Shown here one piece after another: positions 9,354 through 17,858 of a stretch of DNA of 64,000 nt. A program made the position numbers and the translations under genes. Source of the stretch: an uncultured Chitinophaga sp. (GTDB lineage: Bacteria; Bacteroidota; Bacteroidia; Chitinophagales; Chitinophagaceae); assembly GCF_902168175.1 (NCBI RefSeq), contig NZ_CABHOU010000042.1:1-64000 (forward strand), read 5' to 3'. A model generated the notes under the pieces. The model did not search any database, was not told where the DNA came from, and worked only from the letters and a program-made list of their open reading frames with translations. Each line of letters opens with the position of its first letter. Position 1 is the first letter of the stretch.

Positions 9354-9872
9354 ATGAAAAATCAAACATTCCAAATCGTAAGTACCCAGAGCAATATTGA
9401 CTGGGTTGGTAAAAAAGTAACCGGCGCACATAATGGCACCATCAACATTAAAGAAGGCGAAATTATTTTAAATGACGGGCAGATAACCGGCGGTAAATTT
9501 ATTATCGACGTAGCCTCCATCAGCATCCTGGATGTTACCGATCCGGCTACGAATGCGCAGTTCGCAGGTCACCTCGCCTCCGACGATTTTTTTTCTACAG
9601 AAAAGTATCCGGAAGCAACGCTGGAAATCACGGCAGTATCGGGTAACCATATTACGGGCGACCTTACGATTAAAGGGATCACCCATCCGGTTGCATTTGA
9701 TGCGATTGCGCAGGTAAGTGGCGATTTATTGACGGCCGCAGGCAAAGTGTTGGTAGACCGTACTAAATACGGTATAAAATTCCGCTCGGGCAATTTCTTC
9801 AAAGATTTGGGCGATACCCTTATCTACAATGATTTTGAACTAAACGTTACTATCACCGCCAAAGCCGCATAA
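9354..9872 (+). CDS. YceI family lipid-binding protein
   Basis: A 172-residue single-domain YceI-like protein, a lipocalin-like barrel that binds isoprenoid-type lipids in studied members. The pattern is clear: a start with S-N-I-D-W-V-G-K-K-V, the middle F-S-T-E-K-Y-P-E-A-T-L-E-I, the hinge G-D-L-T-I-K-G-I-T-H-P-V, and the end Y-N-D-F-E-L-N-V-T. It has no signal peptide, unlike the secreted branch, so it is probably cytoplasmic. It is the first gene of a block with a tautomerase, SDR, NTF2-like protein and Crp regulator, and lies behind two CRP-like operators. Confidence 0.92.
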   Translation: MKNQTFQIVSTQSNIDWVGKKVTGAHNGTINIKEGEIILNDGQITGGKFIIDVASISILDVTDPATNAQFAGHLASDDFFSTEKYPEATLEITAVSGNHITGDLTIKGITHPVAFDAIAQVSGDLLTAAGKVLVDRTKYGIKFRSGNFFKDLGDTLIYNDFELNVTITAKAA

Positions 9873-9897
9873 CGGGCTTTGGCACAAAACGAAAGCT

Positions 9898-10116
9898 ATG
9901 CCTTACGTTAAAATAGAAGTCACCCGCGAAGGGGTTACCAGGGAGCAAAAACAGGCACTGATCAAAGGTGTTACCGATGTGATCACCGATGTGCTGAACA
10001 AAGATCCGCATCTAACCCATGTGGTAATCCAGGAAATAGAATTGGATGACTGGGGATATGCAGGCGAACAGGTGTCGGTGTTGAGGGAAAAAGGTATTAC
10101 GGCAGATAAAAAATAA
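9898..10116 (+). CDS. 4-oxalocrotonate tautomerase-like protein
   Basis: Small 72-residue tautomerase-superfamily protein. After removal of Met the chain starts with Pro (M-P-Y-V-K-I-E-V), the catalytic base of this family, and the helix T-R-E-Q-K-Q-A-L-I-K-G-V-T-D-V follows as expected. The typical C-terminal V-I-Q-E-I-E-L-D-D-W-G segment is present. It lies 25 bases after yceI and 4 bases before the SDR gene. It probably acts on a small enol/keto compound; the substrate is unknown. Confidence 0.88.
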   Translation: MPYVKIEVTREGVTREQKQALIKGVTDVITDVLNKDPHLTHVVIQEIELDDWGYAGEQVSVLREKGITADKK

Positions 10117-10120
10117 GAAC

Positions 10121-10855
10121 ATGAAAAAGCAAACGATCATCGTAACCGGCGCCTCATCGGGCATCGGTAAAGAAGTAGCCCGCCACTTCCTGGCACTGGG
10201 TGATAATGTAGTGATCAACTCCGCTACTGCCGGAAAGCTGGAATTAGTGTACCGGGAACTGGGGGCAGGCGATAACCTGGCCATGGTGGCCGGGGATGTA
10301 AGTCAGAAAAGTACGGGCGAACGGCTACTGGCAGTAGCGCTGGAGAAATTCGGGTCGGCCGATGTGCTGGTGAACAATGCCGGTATCTACGAAACAAAAC
10401 CTTTCCTGGAAGTGGACGAGGCCTACCTCGACCGCTTCCTGAAAACAAACCTGAAGGGTACGTTTTTCACTACACAGGCAATTCTTCCGCAAATGCTCAA
10501 ACAGCAGCAGGGAGTAGTGATCAATATCGGTACACCACTGGTACACCATGCGCTGGGCGGCGCACCTTCATCTGCCCCCATCGCCTCTAAGGGCGCTATA
10601 CATGCCCTCACCCTGCAACTGGCCGCCGAATTCGGGAAATATAACATCCGGGTTAATACCGTAGCGCCAGGGATAATACGTACGCCCATGCATGGCGAAG
10701 AGGCCGATCAGAGCGCGGGTTTACACCTGCTTAATCGTGTGGGAGAAGTAGCGGATGTGGCAGAGATGGTATACACCATTGCTAAAAGTAATTTCATCAG
10801 CGGCGCGATCATCGGCGTAGACGGTGGTATGGGCGCGGGGCATCATCTGAATTAG
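10121..10855 (+). CDS. SDR-family protein lacking the catalytic tyrosine
   Basis: Short-chain dehydrogenase/reductase fold, 244 residues. The cofactor motif T-G-A-S-S-G-I-G is at 9-16, N-N-A-G at about 85-88, and the closing G-V-D-G-G-M at the end. The YxxxK active site is altered: Lys157 is present (A-S-K-G), but the residue four before it is Pro153 instead of Tyr, and the Ser position is replaced in N-I-G-T-P. The reading frame is clean, so this is not a sequencing frameshift. It may have a different chemistry or only bind cofactor. It is tightly packed between the tautomerase and the NTF2-like gene. Confidence 0.9.
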   Translation: MKKQTIIVTGASSGIGKEVARHFLALGDNVVINSATAGKLELVYRELGAGDNLAMVAGDVSQKSTGERLLAVALEKFGSADVLVNNAGIYETKPFLEVDEAYLDRFLKTNLKGTFFTTQAILPQMLKQQQGVVINIGTPLVHHALGGAPSSAPIASKGAIHALTLQLAAEFGKYNIRVNTVAPGIIRTPMHGEEADQSAGLHLLNRVGEVADVAEMVYTIAKSNFISGAIIGVDGGMGAGHHLN

Positions 10856-10856
10856 G

Positions 10857-11309
10857 ATGAGAAGGATAGGGCTTTTCATTTTATCATTAACGGCTTTGCT
10901 TACAGCGAAAGCACAAAACAGATTAACCATGAACACGCATAACCAGGATTCATCAGCCATTACCCGGGTGTTGGAGCACGGCTATTTCAGGGGTATTTAT
11001 GAAGGTGATATCAGCGTATTGGGCGCTGCATTCCATCCCGATGCACTGTTGTTCGGCGACATAAAAGGGAAGCCTTATGCCAAAACGCTGGAACAGTACC
11101 TCGATGGCGTGGCAAACCGCCAAAGCCCCAGGGATTCGGGGAGATCTTTTAAAGGAACGATCATATCTGTTGATGTGATTAATTCGATAGCAGTGGCCAA
11201 AGTGAACCTGAAGATGTACGAATTCAATTATTATGATTTACTGTCGTTCCATAACATCGACGGGCGCTGGGTGATCGTTAACAAGATGCTCACAGACGTG
11301 GAGGAGTAG
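10857..11309 (+). CDS. Exported NTF2-like / lumazine-binding-like protein
   Basis: A 150-residue protein with an N-terminal signal peptide (hydrophobic 4-16, cleavage near A-K-A-Q) followed by an NTF2-like cone fold: helix V-L-E-H-G-Y-F-R-G-I-Y-E-G-D, F-H-P-D-A, and the strand pairs ending D-G-R-W-V-I-V-N-K. It resembles the putative lumazine-binding family (PF12893). Only one base separates it from the SDR stop, which implies translational coupling. Function unknown; NTF2-like proteins are often small-molecule binders or isomerases. Confidence 0.82.
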   Translation: MRRIGLFILSLTALLTAKAQNRLTMNTHNQDSSAITRVLEHGYFRGIYEGDISVLGAAFHPDALLFGDIKGKPYAKTLEQYLDGVANRQSPRDSGRSFKGTIISVDVINSIAVAKVNLKMYEFNYYDLLSFHNIDGRWVIVNKMLTDVEE

Positions 11310-11378
11310 GACAAGTGATGCTGCTGCGTTATTGCCGGAAATCTTTAACTTTAAGGAAACTCCGGAAATACAGCTCAT

Positions 11379-11948
11379 ATGGGATCAACAGCCAAAGAGG
11401 TTTTAAAAGCACATATCGCCAAAACGGTTACACTTACCGATGAACAGTTTGATTATGTATTTTCCTTTTTCAAACCGCAAAGCTTTAAGAAAGGGCAGGC
11501 GATTATTTCAGAGGGGGATGCGGTAACAACGGAGTACTTCGTATTATCCGGCTGTTTAAAATCGTTCTTTATCAACGATGACCTGAAGATGTTTATCCTG
11601 CAGTTTGCGATGCCTACCTGGTGGGTGTCTGACTACAGCGCCTTGTACAACCAGACAAAAGCGACCGTGAACGTGGATTGTATTACCGATGCGGAAGTGC
11701 TGTTGCTGAGTAATGCCGACCGGGAGAAGCTGTGTAGTGAATTGCACGCGGTAGAACATTTTTTCCGCTGGCGTACGAACCGGGGATATGTAGCGGCGCA
11801 GAAACGGCTGTTATCTTTTATGAATAATGATGTGAAACACCGCTACGAAGAACTGCTGAACCAGTACCCGGAATTGTATAACATGGTGCCCAAAAAGCTA
11901 ATAGCCGCTTACCTGGGTGTATCCCGCGAAACACTGAGCAGGTTGTAA
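11379..11948 (+). CDS. Crp/Fnr family transcription regulator (short type)
   Basis: A 189-residue cyclic-nucleotide-binding-fold regulator. The beta-roll covers about 10-120 (F-K-K-G-Q-A-I-I-S-E-G-D, Y-F-V-L-S-G-C-L-K), followed by a dimer helix and a C-terminal helix-turn-helix. The recognition helix reads S-R-E-T-L-S-R, with Arg-Glu-x-x-x-Arg exactly as in E. coli CRP (R180, E181, R185), the residues that read TGTGA. The chain ends two residues later, usual for the short Bacteroidota members. CRP-like sites lie upstream of the yceI operon and of the next gene, so these are its probable targets. The effector is unknown; the E. coli cAMP-contact residues are not obvious. Confidence 0.9.
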   Translation: MGSTAKEVLKAHIAKTVTLTDEQFDYVFSFFKPQSFKKGQAIISEGDAVTTEYFVLSGCLKSFFINDDLKMFILQFAMPTWWVSDYSALYNQTKATVNVDCITDAEVLLLSNADREKLCSELHAVEHFFRWRTNRGYVAAQKRLLSFMNNDVKHRYEELLNQYPELYNMVPKKLIAAYLGVSRETLSRL

Positions 11949-11950
11949 AA

Positions 11951-11966
11951 TGTGAGGCATATCACA
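11951..11966. promoter_or_regulatory. CRP-like operator, perfect palindrome
   Basis: TGTGAGGCATATCACA is an exact TGTGA-N6-TCACA site. It begins three bases after the Crp-type gene ends and lies 57 bases before the start codon of the flavin oxidoreductase. It probably controls that gene separately from the upstream operon. Confidence 0.72.
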
Positions 11967-12023
11967 CAGTGAACCGGTTTTTCCTTCCGACCTTTAATCT
12001 ATAAATCAAAAAAATTAAATACT

Positions 12024-13109
12024 ATGTGGCACCGTACAAGCGTATCGGAAATGCTGGGTATTGATTATCCTGTTATGCAGGGCCCCTTCGGAGGCAACCT
12101 GTCTTCTGTTCAGCTGGTGTCTGCGGTATCTGACGCAGGCGGAGTGGGTGGTTATGGGGCGTATACACTGGAACCGCAGGAGATCATAAATATAGACAAT
12201 CAGATCAAAGCGGCTACCAATAAGCCGTATAATATTAACCTGTGGGTGTCGGATACGGATACACCTGATGGTACTGTGTCTGACGAGCAGTTCAGGCGGG
12301 CAGGCGCTTTGTTTAAACCTTATTTTGATGAACTGGGTATAGCATTGCCACAGAAGCCCGGCCCGTTTACATCCCGTTTCGAAAACCAGGTAGAAGCACT
12401 GCTGCACCAGCGGCCACCGGTATTCAGTTTTGTATTTGGTATTCCTTCGGCCGATATACTGGAACAGTTCCGTAAACTGGGCACTGCTACGGTGGGTGCT
12501 GCTACTACACTGGATGAAGCGATTGCGCTGGAAGCGGCGGGTGTAGATATGATCGTTGCTTCTGGTTTTGAGGCGGGTGGGCACAGGCCATCTTTCCTGA
12601 AGAAAGAAGAATCGTCGTTAACCGGTACGTTCGTTTTACTGCAATTGATCAAAGAAAAGGTAAAACTGCCGGTGATTGCAGCAGGTGGCATTGCGAACGC
12701 TAAAGGTGTTGCGGCTGCGCTGGCACTGGGCGCTGATGGAGTGCAAATAGGCACGGCTTTCCTGGCTACAGAGGAATCGAATGCTACAGCTATTCACCGT
12801 CAAATGTTATTCTCCGATGCCGCCAGGCATACCACTTTGTCGAGGGCGTTTACCGGAAGGCTCGGACGAGTACTGGCCAATCGCCTTACGGACGACCTGT
12901 TAACCCAGGAGCGGGAATTCCTGCCATTTCCGCTACAATCGCAGTTCATGTCACATTTAAGGAAAGGAGTGCTGGAACAGGAGAAATGGGATATGACGCA
13001 GTTTTGGAGCGGGCAGATAGCACCGGTGTTGAAACATAAAAAGGCGACAGAACTGATGAAAGATATCGTGGATGGAACAACGTCGTATTTCGATCGTTTA
13101 AGAAAGTAG
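12024..13109 (+). CDS. Nitronate monooxygenase-like FMN oxidoreductase
   Basis: A 361-residue TIM-barrel FMN enzyme of the nitronate monooxygenase / 2-nitropropane dioxygenase family. Motifs: M-Q-G-P-F-G-G near the N-terminus, A-S-G-F-E-A-G-G-H-R-P with the conserved His, P-V-I-A-A-G-G-I-A for phosphate binding, and G-A-D-G-V-Q-I-G-T-A-F-L. Known members oxidise alkyl nitronates such as propionate-3-nitronate, or act as NADH:quinone reductases; which applies cannot be read here. It stands alone behind a perfect CRP-like operator and is probably co-regulated with the yceI block. Confidence 0.9.
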   Translation: MWHRTSVSEMLGIDYPVMQGPFGGNLSSVQLVSAVSDAGGVGGYGAYTLEPQEIINIDNQIKAATNKPYNINLWVSDTDTPDGTVSDEQFRRAGALFKPYFDELGIALPQKPGPFTSRFENQVEALLHQRPPVFSFVFGIPSADILEQFRKLGTATVGAATTLDEAIALEAAGVDMIVASGFEAGGHRPSFLKKEESSLTGTFVLLQLIKEKVKLPVIAAGGIANAKGVAAALALGADGVQIGTAFLATEESNATAIHRQMLFSDAARHTTLSRAFTGRLGRVLANRLTDDLLTQEREFLPFPLQSQFMSHLRKGVLEQEKWDMTQFWSGQIAPVLKHKKATELMKDIVDGTTSYFDRLRK

Positions 13110-13318
13110 AGAGGTGTGTTTTAGGGACAGGCACGCTCGCAGGAGCAGGCCTTCCGGTTATATTCGTCGGTGCATTATCTGGGTATAAGACGATATGGAG
13201 ATAACGTATTAAATCGGTAAGTTGATGCGGCACAGCCAGAGGGGAGGAGCCCTGCTTAAAAAGGCGGTGGGCTGACCGGGTGCAGCGCTTCGGGGAACTT
13301 CGCGCGCTGAACGGGATG

Positions 13319-14218
13319 TCAGTCGGTAGCACGCAACATTGGGGTGTTGGCATTACTTTCAATAAATACCTTACGGTATTCCCTGGGCGATATTCCCTGG
13401 TGAATTTTAAATTGCCTGTTAAAGTAGGAAACGTTATCAAAACCACAGGCGTAACAGATGTCGGTAATGTTACTTTCCTTTCCTATTAGTAGTTTCCTGG
13501 CATGACTGATCCTTATCTCATTTACAAACTGTGAGAATGTTTTGTGGGTGCTTCTTTTAAAGTAACGGCAAAACGCTGCTTCACTCATGCAGGCCAGGGA
13601 AGCCGCCGATCGGATGTCTACATCCTGATGATAATTTTCAAATACATAGTTGAAAATGGAAGCCAGTTTTTCAGCATCACTTTCCCTGTACCGTGTTTTC
13701 CTGATGTCGCCGGTCAGTAATAAAGTGCCCTCCTTACTACGCAGGCACAGTTCTTCCAGTATCTGTAGCAATAGTATGAAGTTCTTCATTTGCTGGTTCG
13801 GCTGGAACTGGAAGAACGGGGTGCTGAGGGCTGACCCGGCATTGCTGAATTTCAGGCCATATACTGATTGTTGCAGCAGTTCCTTCACTTTTCTCAGCTC
13901 CAGGGTCTCAAAGAAATCCTTCCCCATGAAATCTGCGGTGAATTGTACCACGATAGCATGTGCTACTTCTCCCTGGCTGGTGGACAGGTTGTCGCTGGAA
14001 AAACAATGCACCAGCCCCGGCCCGAACATGAAAATCTCACCTTCGTTATAATTCATCACCTTGTTGCCCACGTACACCTGGCCCGAACTTTTTACGATCA
14101 GGATCACTTCATACCCGTGGTGGAAATGGAAGGTGTTCGTAAACTGTGGCTGACAGTATTCCTTGATGGCAAAACTGGCATCCTCGGACGTCGATATATG
14201 TCGGTAAGAAACTTTCAT
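13319..14218 (-). CDS. AraC family regulator, cupin type
   Basis: A 299-residue regulator. The N-terminal cupin sensor has F-H-F-H-H-G-Y-E-V-I-L-I, typical of sugar-responsive AraC proteins. Two C-terminal helix-turn-helix motifs follow: I-R-S-A-A-S-L-A-C-M-S-E-A-A-F-C-R-Y-F-K, and I-T-D-I-C-Y-A-C-G-F-D-N-V-S-Y-F-N-R-Q-F-K with the P-R-E-Y-R close. It is divergent from the seven-gene catabolic operon starting at 14370, whose promoter lies in the shared 151-base gap, so it is the likely regulator. The 209 bases after its stop codon, up to 13110, hold nothing I can identify. Confidence 0.92.
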   Translation of the reverse strand: MKVSYRHISTSEDASFAIKEYCQPQFTNTFHFHHGYEVILIVKSSGQVYVGNKVMNYNEGEIFMFGPGLVHCFSSDNLSTSQGEVAHAIVVQFTADFMGKDFFETLELRKVKELLQQSVYGLKFSNAGSALSTPFFQFQPNQQMKNFILLLQILEELCLRSKEGTLLLTGDIRKTRYRESDAEKLASIFNYVFENYHQDVDIRSAASLACMSEAAFCRYFKRSTHKTFSQFVNEIRISHARKLLIGKESNITDICYACGFDNVSYFNRQFKIHQGISPREYRKVFIESNANTPMLRATD

Positions 14219-14330
14219 TTGACCGTTTTTTGGTACAATACTTATTTTTAAGGGCTGAAAAAAAGCATTACGGTAAATATAGTATCGAAAACTGGCAAAT
14301 GAAGTACTTTTATTTAAACGTAAGTCTGAA

Positions 14331-14338
14331 TAAGTTTG
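14331..14338 (+). promoter_or_regulatory. Promoter -7 element of the epimerase operon
   Basis: TAAGTTTG matches the Bacteroidota TAnnTTTG element exactly, with a T-rich stretch (TTTT at 14308-14311) in the -33 region. The predicted 5' leader to the ATG at 14370 is about 28 bases. A small inverted repeat, GTTT-GTT-AAAC, overlaps it and could be an operator. Confidence 0.6.
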
Positions 14339-14369
14339 TTAAACTAAACCACCTCTTATATAATACGTT

Positions 14370-15254
14370 ATGGAACTCGCGATACACAATTGGATGCGTG
14401 CTGAAACTATAGCAACAACGATACGAAGAGTTGCAGCGATCGGGTATACCAGGCTCGAAGTGGCCGGAAGTCCGGAACAGTACAACACAAAAGACGTAAG
14501 AAAACTGATGAAGGAGCATGGCCTCACCTGCTGGGGTGCTGTAACCCTGATGCTCGGTGATCGTAACCTGGTATCCAGGAACGAAGCGCAACGCGCGGCT
14601 TCTGTGGAGTATGTGAAGGATGTAGTGAAGATGGTGAAGGAGCTGGATGGTCATATGGTGTCTGTAGTGCCAGGCACGGTTGGAAAGGTAGCGCCCGACG
14701 GAAGGCCGGATGAAGAATGGGAGTGGGCGGTTAATTCCATGAAGGAAATATATGAATATAGTGAGGCGGCAGGTGTAGTACTGGGTATAGAGCCCATCAA
14801 CAGGTTTGAGACCTATTTCATTAATCGCGCAGAGCAGGCCTTGGCCCTGGCCGCGGAAGTGGGCCCAAACTGCGGCGTATGCCTGGATACCTTTCACATG
14901 AATATCGAAGAAGCGGATATGTTTGAAGCCATAAGAAAGGCAAAGGGGAAACTGGTAGGTTTTCATGTAGCCGATAATAACCGGATGGCACCGGGAATGG
15001 GGCACCTCAACTGGCAAAGGATCGTAGACACGCTGCGGGAAGTAAATTATAACAACGTACTTTCTGTGGAGTTCTGTCCGCCGCTGGACCGTACACCCGC
15101 CAATCCTTACCCGGGTTCCATTGACGAAATGCCCGAAAACCTTACACCGGAGCAGGAGAAATTCCTGGTAGATCACGGCAGTTCTTCCGTTACAGACGCG
15201 TTTTATACAATGCTCACCAAAGAGTCATATAACACCTTATCAAAACTTATCTAA
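14370..15254 (+). CDS. Sugar isomerase/epimerase (tagatose/psicose 3-epimerase-like)
   Basis: TIM-barrel protein of the xylose-isomerase-like / AP endonuclease 2 superfamily, 294 residues. The four metal ligands expected for D-tagatose 3-epimerase-type enzymes are recognisable: Glu in G-I-E-P-I-N-R-F-E, Asp in C-L-D-T-F-H-M-N, His in V-G-F-H-V-A-D-N-N-R, and Glu in S-V-E-F. It has no signal peptide, so it acts in the cytoplasm on a free or keto sugar. It is the first gene of the operon; the next gene starts 4 bases after its stop. Confidence 0.9.
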   Translation: MELAIHNWMRAETIATTIRRVAAIGYTRLEVAGSPEQYNTKDVRKLMKEHGLTCWGAVTLMLGDRNLVSRNEAQRAASVEYVKDVVKMVKELDGHMVSVVPGTVGKVAPDGRPDEEWEWAVNSMKEIYEYSEAAGVVLGIEPINRFETYFINRAEQALALAAEVGPNCGVCLDTFHMNIEEADMFEAIRKAKGKLVGFHVADNNRMAPGMGHLNWQRIVDTLREVNYNNVLSVEFCPPLDRTPANPYPGSIDEMPENLTPEQEKFLVDHGSSSVTDAFYTMLTKESYNTLSKLI

Positions 15255-15257
15255 AGC

Positions 15258-16424
15258 GTGAAAATAACTAACGTAGAAGCATTTTGGTTACGTTGCCCAA
15301 TTCCGGAGGGAAAACAACATACGTCAGACTATGGGCTGCTCACCAATTTTGATATGACCCTTGTCGTAATAACAACGGATACAGGATTGCAGGGTTTTGG
15401 AGAGGCCAAAGCAGCAGTAGGTTCATCCGGCGTGTGTGCTTCCATTGTAAATTGTATCGAAAATGAGCTGAAGCCCATACTGCTGGGTAAGTCTTTTAAA
15501 GACATCACCCGCCTCTGGGAAGAAATGTATAACGGTACACGCGGTCACTACGCATTATCCAGGGGAAGGAAGTTTCCGGTCCTTGGCAGGCGGGGACTTA
15601 CCGTGTCGGCAATGAGTGGTATTGATACTGCGTTATGGGACTTGAAAGGCAAGCTGTTGAACGTTCCCGTACTGGAATTGCTCGGAGGCGCCTGCAGGGA
15701 TAAAATGCCGGCTTATGCAAGCGGAGGATGGGCAGATGTGCACAATATCGGCGAACAATTGAACGGATATGTAAGTAAGGGATTTCAGGGCGTGAAAATG
15801 CGGGTAGGGGTGATGGATGATACCGTGCAGAAAAGTATAGACAGGGTGAAGGCTGCAAGGGCTGCACTTGGGCCGGATATCAAATTGATGGTAGATGCGC
15901 ATGGAACTTTCAGCGTACCGGAGGCGAAGCAATTTTGCAGAGGTGTGGAAGACTGTAATATATATTGGTTTGAAGAGCCGATTAGTCCGGACAATAGGAA
16001 AGGAACGGCGGAGGTAAGGGCTTCTACCCACATACCAATTGCTGCAGGCGAAAGTGAATTTACCTGTTTCGACATCCATGATCTTTTACAAATAAGGGCT
16101 ATAGATGTTATACAGCCGGATGCTGCCATTATTGGCGGTATTTCAGAAGCCATGCGCGCGGGTCACCTGGCCAGCGTACACCAGGTAGAGCTGGCGCCAC
16201 ACTGCTGGGGCTCTGCCTTCTCTTTCATGGCGGGGCTCACGGTAGCCTTTGCCTCACCTGCTGCAACGATCATAGAGTTTTCTCTTGGAGGAAACCCCAT
16301 GATGTACGACCTGGTAAACGAACAGATTGTTGTTACAGATGGCGAGATTGCCGCTCCCTCGGCTCCTGGATTAGGCGTAACCCCCAACTGGGATTTTGTA
16401 AAACAGTTTAAGCAGCCGGTTTAA
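15258..16424 (+). CDS. Enolase-superfamily enzyme (mandelate racemase type)
   Basis: A 388-residue mandelate racemase / muconate lactonizing enzyme family protein starting at GTG. The catalytic and metal residues are visible: K-M-R at 180-182 (Lys180 as base), Asp213 in V-D-A-H-G, Glu239/240 in F-E-E-P, Glu265 in G-E-S-E, and the His-Asp dyad Asp288 (Q-P-D) and His315 (A-P-H-C-W-G). The dyad places it in the mandelate racemase subgroup, whose members mostly dehydrate sugar acids. With the 2-hydroxyacid dehydrogenase downstream, sugar-acid dehydration is the best guess; the substrate is open. Confidence 0.9.
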   Translation: MKITNVEAFWLRCPIPEGKQHTSDYGLLTNFDMTLVVITTDTGLQGFGEAKAAVGSSGVCASIVNCIENELKPILLGKSFKDITRLWEEMYNGTRGHYALSRGRKFPVLGRRGLTVSAMSGIDTALWDLKGKLLNVPVLELLGGACRDKMPAYASGGWADVHNIGEQLNGYVSKGFQGVKMRVGVMDDTVQKSIDRVKAARAALGPDIKLMVDAHGTFSVPEAKQFCRGVEDCNIYWFEEPISPDNRKGTAEVRASTHIPIAAGESEFTCFDIHDLLQIRAIDVIQPDAAIIGGISEAMRAGHLASVHQVELAPHCWGSAFSFMAGLTVAFASPAATIIEFSLGGNPMMYDLVNEQIVVTDGEIAAPSAPGLGVTPNWDFVKQFKQPV

Positions 16425-16434
16425 ATCATTACTT

Positions 16435-16926
16435 ATGGCAAAAGCACTTAAAATTAATCACGTTACACTCATTGTAGACAATCTTGAGAAAGCTGGTGAG
16501 TTCTACGGGCAGGAACTCGGCCTGGAACCGCTTCCCGCGTTCCGGTTCGATTATCCTGTGATGTTTTTCAAATTTAACGATGAGCAGCAATTGCATATTT
16601 CGGAATGGGACGACCGTACTTCCTTTCGCGGGCATATCTGCGTACAGGTAGACGATTTCAGCAGCATCTTTTTTCGCATGAAAGAATTGAATGCTATTGA
16701 TGTAAGTCCCTGGGGAAAGGTGAGGAAACTGCCCGATGGCGCCATGCAGATGTTTGTTCGTGATCCTGCCGGTAACCTGGTGGAAATTTCTTCTGTACCC
16801 GGCGCTGAAGTGGATGCCAGGATATTCACGGATGAACTTTACGAAGAAGGCTTGTATGTTTCAAACAGGAACGACTTCAGAGGATATAAATCGGATGATG
16901 CTACTTTATATCATAATAAACCATGA
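16435..16926 (+). CDS. VOC (glyoxalase/dioxygenase fold) protein
   Basis: A 163-residue vicinal-oxygen-chelate protein. It shows both beta-alpha-beta-beta-beta modules: I-N-H-V-T-L-I-V-D-N-L-E-K-A-G-E-F-Y-G in the first, and F-V-R-D-P-A-G-N-L-V-E-I in the second. Metal ligand candidates are His9, His in L-H-I-S, and the Glu of V-E-I. The exact reaction is unknown; in this operon it may isomerise or cleave a sugar-derived keto intermediate. Its TGA overlaps the ATG of the next gene (ATGA), which indicates translational coupling. Confidence 0.85.
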   Translation: MAKALKINHVTLIVDNLEKAGEFYGQELGLEPLPAFRFDYPVMFFKFNDEQQLHISEWDDRTSFRGHICVQVDDFSSIFFRMKELNAIDVSPWGKVRKLPDGAMQMFVRDPAGNLVEISSVPGAEVDARIFTDELYEEGLYVSNRNDFRGYKSDDATLYHNKP

Positions 16927-17858
16927 TAAAAAACGTATTGCTACTTGAAACCATTGCACCAGAAGCATTAGCCGTATTGCAGGAAAGTGTGAATGTGTTC
17001 ACAGGGTATGATGAAGCCAGCTTAAAGGAGGTTTTGAAGCAGGTGGAAGTACACGCTGTTATTACGAGGGGAAAAATGCAGATAGACAGGGCGTTGATGG
17101 AAGCCTGCCCTCATTTGCAGGTGGCTGCCAGGTGTGGTGTTGGACTGGATAATGTAGATGTGGCCGAAGCAACGGCCCGAAAGGTGCTGGTGATCAATGC
17201 CCCGGGCAGCAATGCCGCCACCATTGCAGAACATACACTTGCCCTGATGCTGATGTTAATGCGCGACTTGTATACATCGGCAGAACGGGTGAAGCAGAAC
17301 GATTGGAACTGGCGGAATCAATATGCAGGCGATGAGCTGAATGGCAAAACCCTGGGCATACTGGGAATGGGAAACATTGGGAAACGTGTAGCCCGGCTGG
17401 CAGAGGCCTTTGATATGAAGGTGAAATATTGGAGCAGGTCGGCACAGGAGTGTTCTATGGAGGAAGTACTAAGCCAATCAGATATAGTAAGCCTGCACCT
17501 TCCATTAAATAAAGAAACAGATCAGATAATAGGAGTACAGCAACTGGCATATATGAAACCGGGTGCATTTCTGATCAATACGGCAAGAGGGGCGTTGATA
17601 GACCATGCAGCACTGCTGGAAGCTTTGAACACGCATGCCATAGCAGGTTTTGCTGCAGATGTACTGCCGGATGAACCACCCGTTCAAAACCTTTCGCTTG
17701 CGCAGCATCCGCGTACCATCATTACACCACATGCCGCCAGCCTTACGGCATCCACCTACCGGCGTATGTGCCTGCTTACGGTGAACAATGTGGTGGCAGT
17801 GCTTACTGGTCGCGAACCGGACTTAAACAGCGTTTATAATCGTAACTCAATTGTATGA
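16923..17858 (+). CDS. D-isomer-specific 2-hydroxyacid dehydrogenase
   Basis: NAD(P)-dependent dehydrogenase of 311 residues. The Rossmann motif G-M-G-N-I-G is at about 148-153. The catalytic triad is present: Arg222 (T-A-R-G), Glu251 (P-D-E-P-P) and His270 (T-P-H-A-A-S). It interconverts a 2-keto acid and a D-2-hydroxy acid in the cytoplasm. It overlaps the VOC gene upstream and the ThuA-like gene downstream by four bases each, so the three are co-translated. Confidence 0.92.
   Translation: MIKNVLLLETIAPEALAVLQESVNVFTGYDEASLKEVLKQVEVHAVITRGKMQIDRALMEACPHLQVAARCGVGLDNVDVAEATARKVLVINAPGSNAATIAEHTLALMLMLMRDLYTSAERVKQNDWNWRNQYAGDELNGKTLGILGMGNIGKRVARLAEAFDMKVKYWSRSAQECSMEEVLSQSDIVSLHLPLNKETDQIIGVQQLAYMKPGAFLINTARGALIDHAALLEALNTHAIAGFAADVLPDEPPVQNLSLAQHPRTIITPHAASLTASTYRRMCLLTVNNVVAVLTGREPDLNSVYNRNSIV

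Noticed and set aside
12946..13446. A 166-codon minus-strand frame across the gap after the nitronate-monooxygenase-like gene
   Set aside because: It overlaps two real genes at its ends, and the part in the gap has no recognisable motif or conserved composition.
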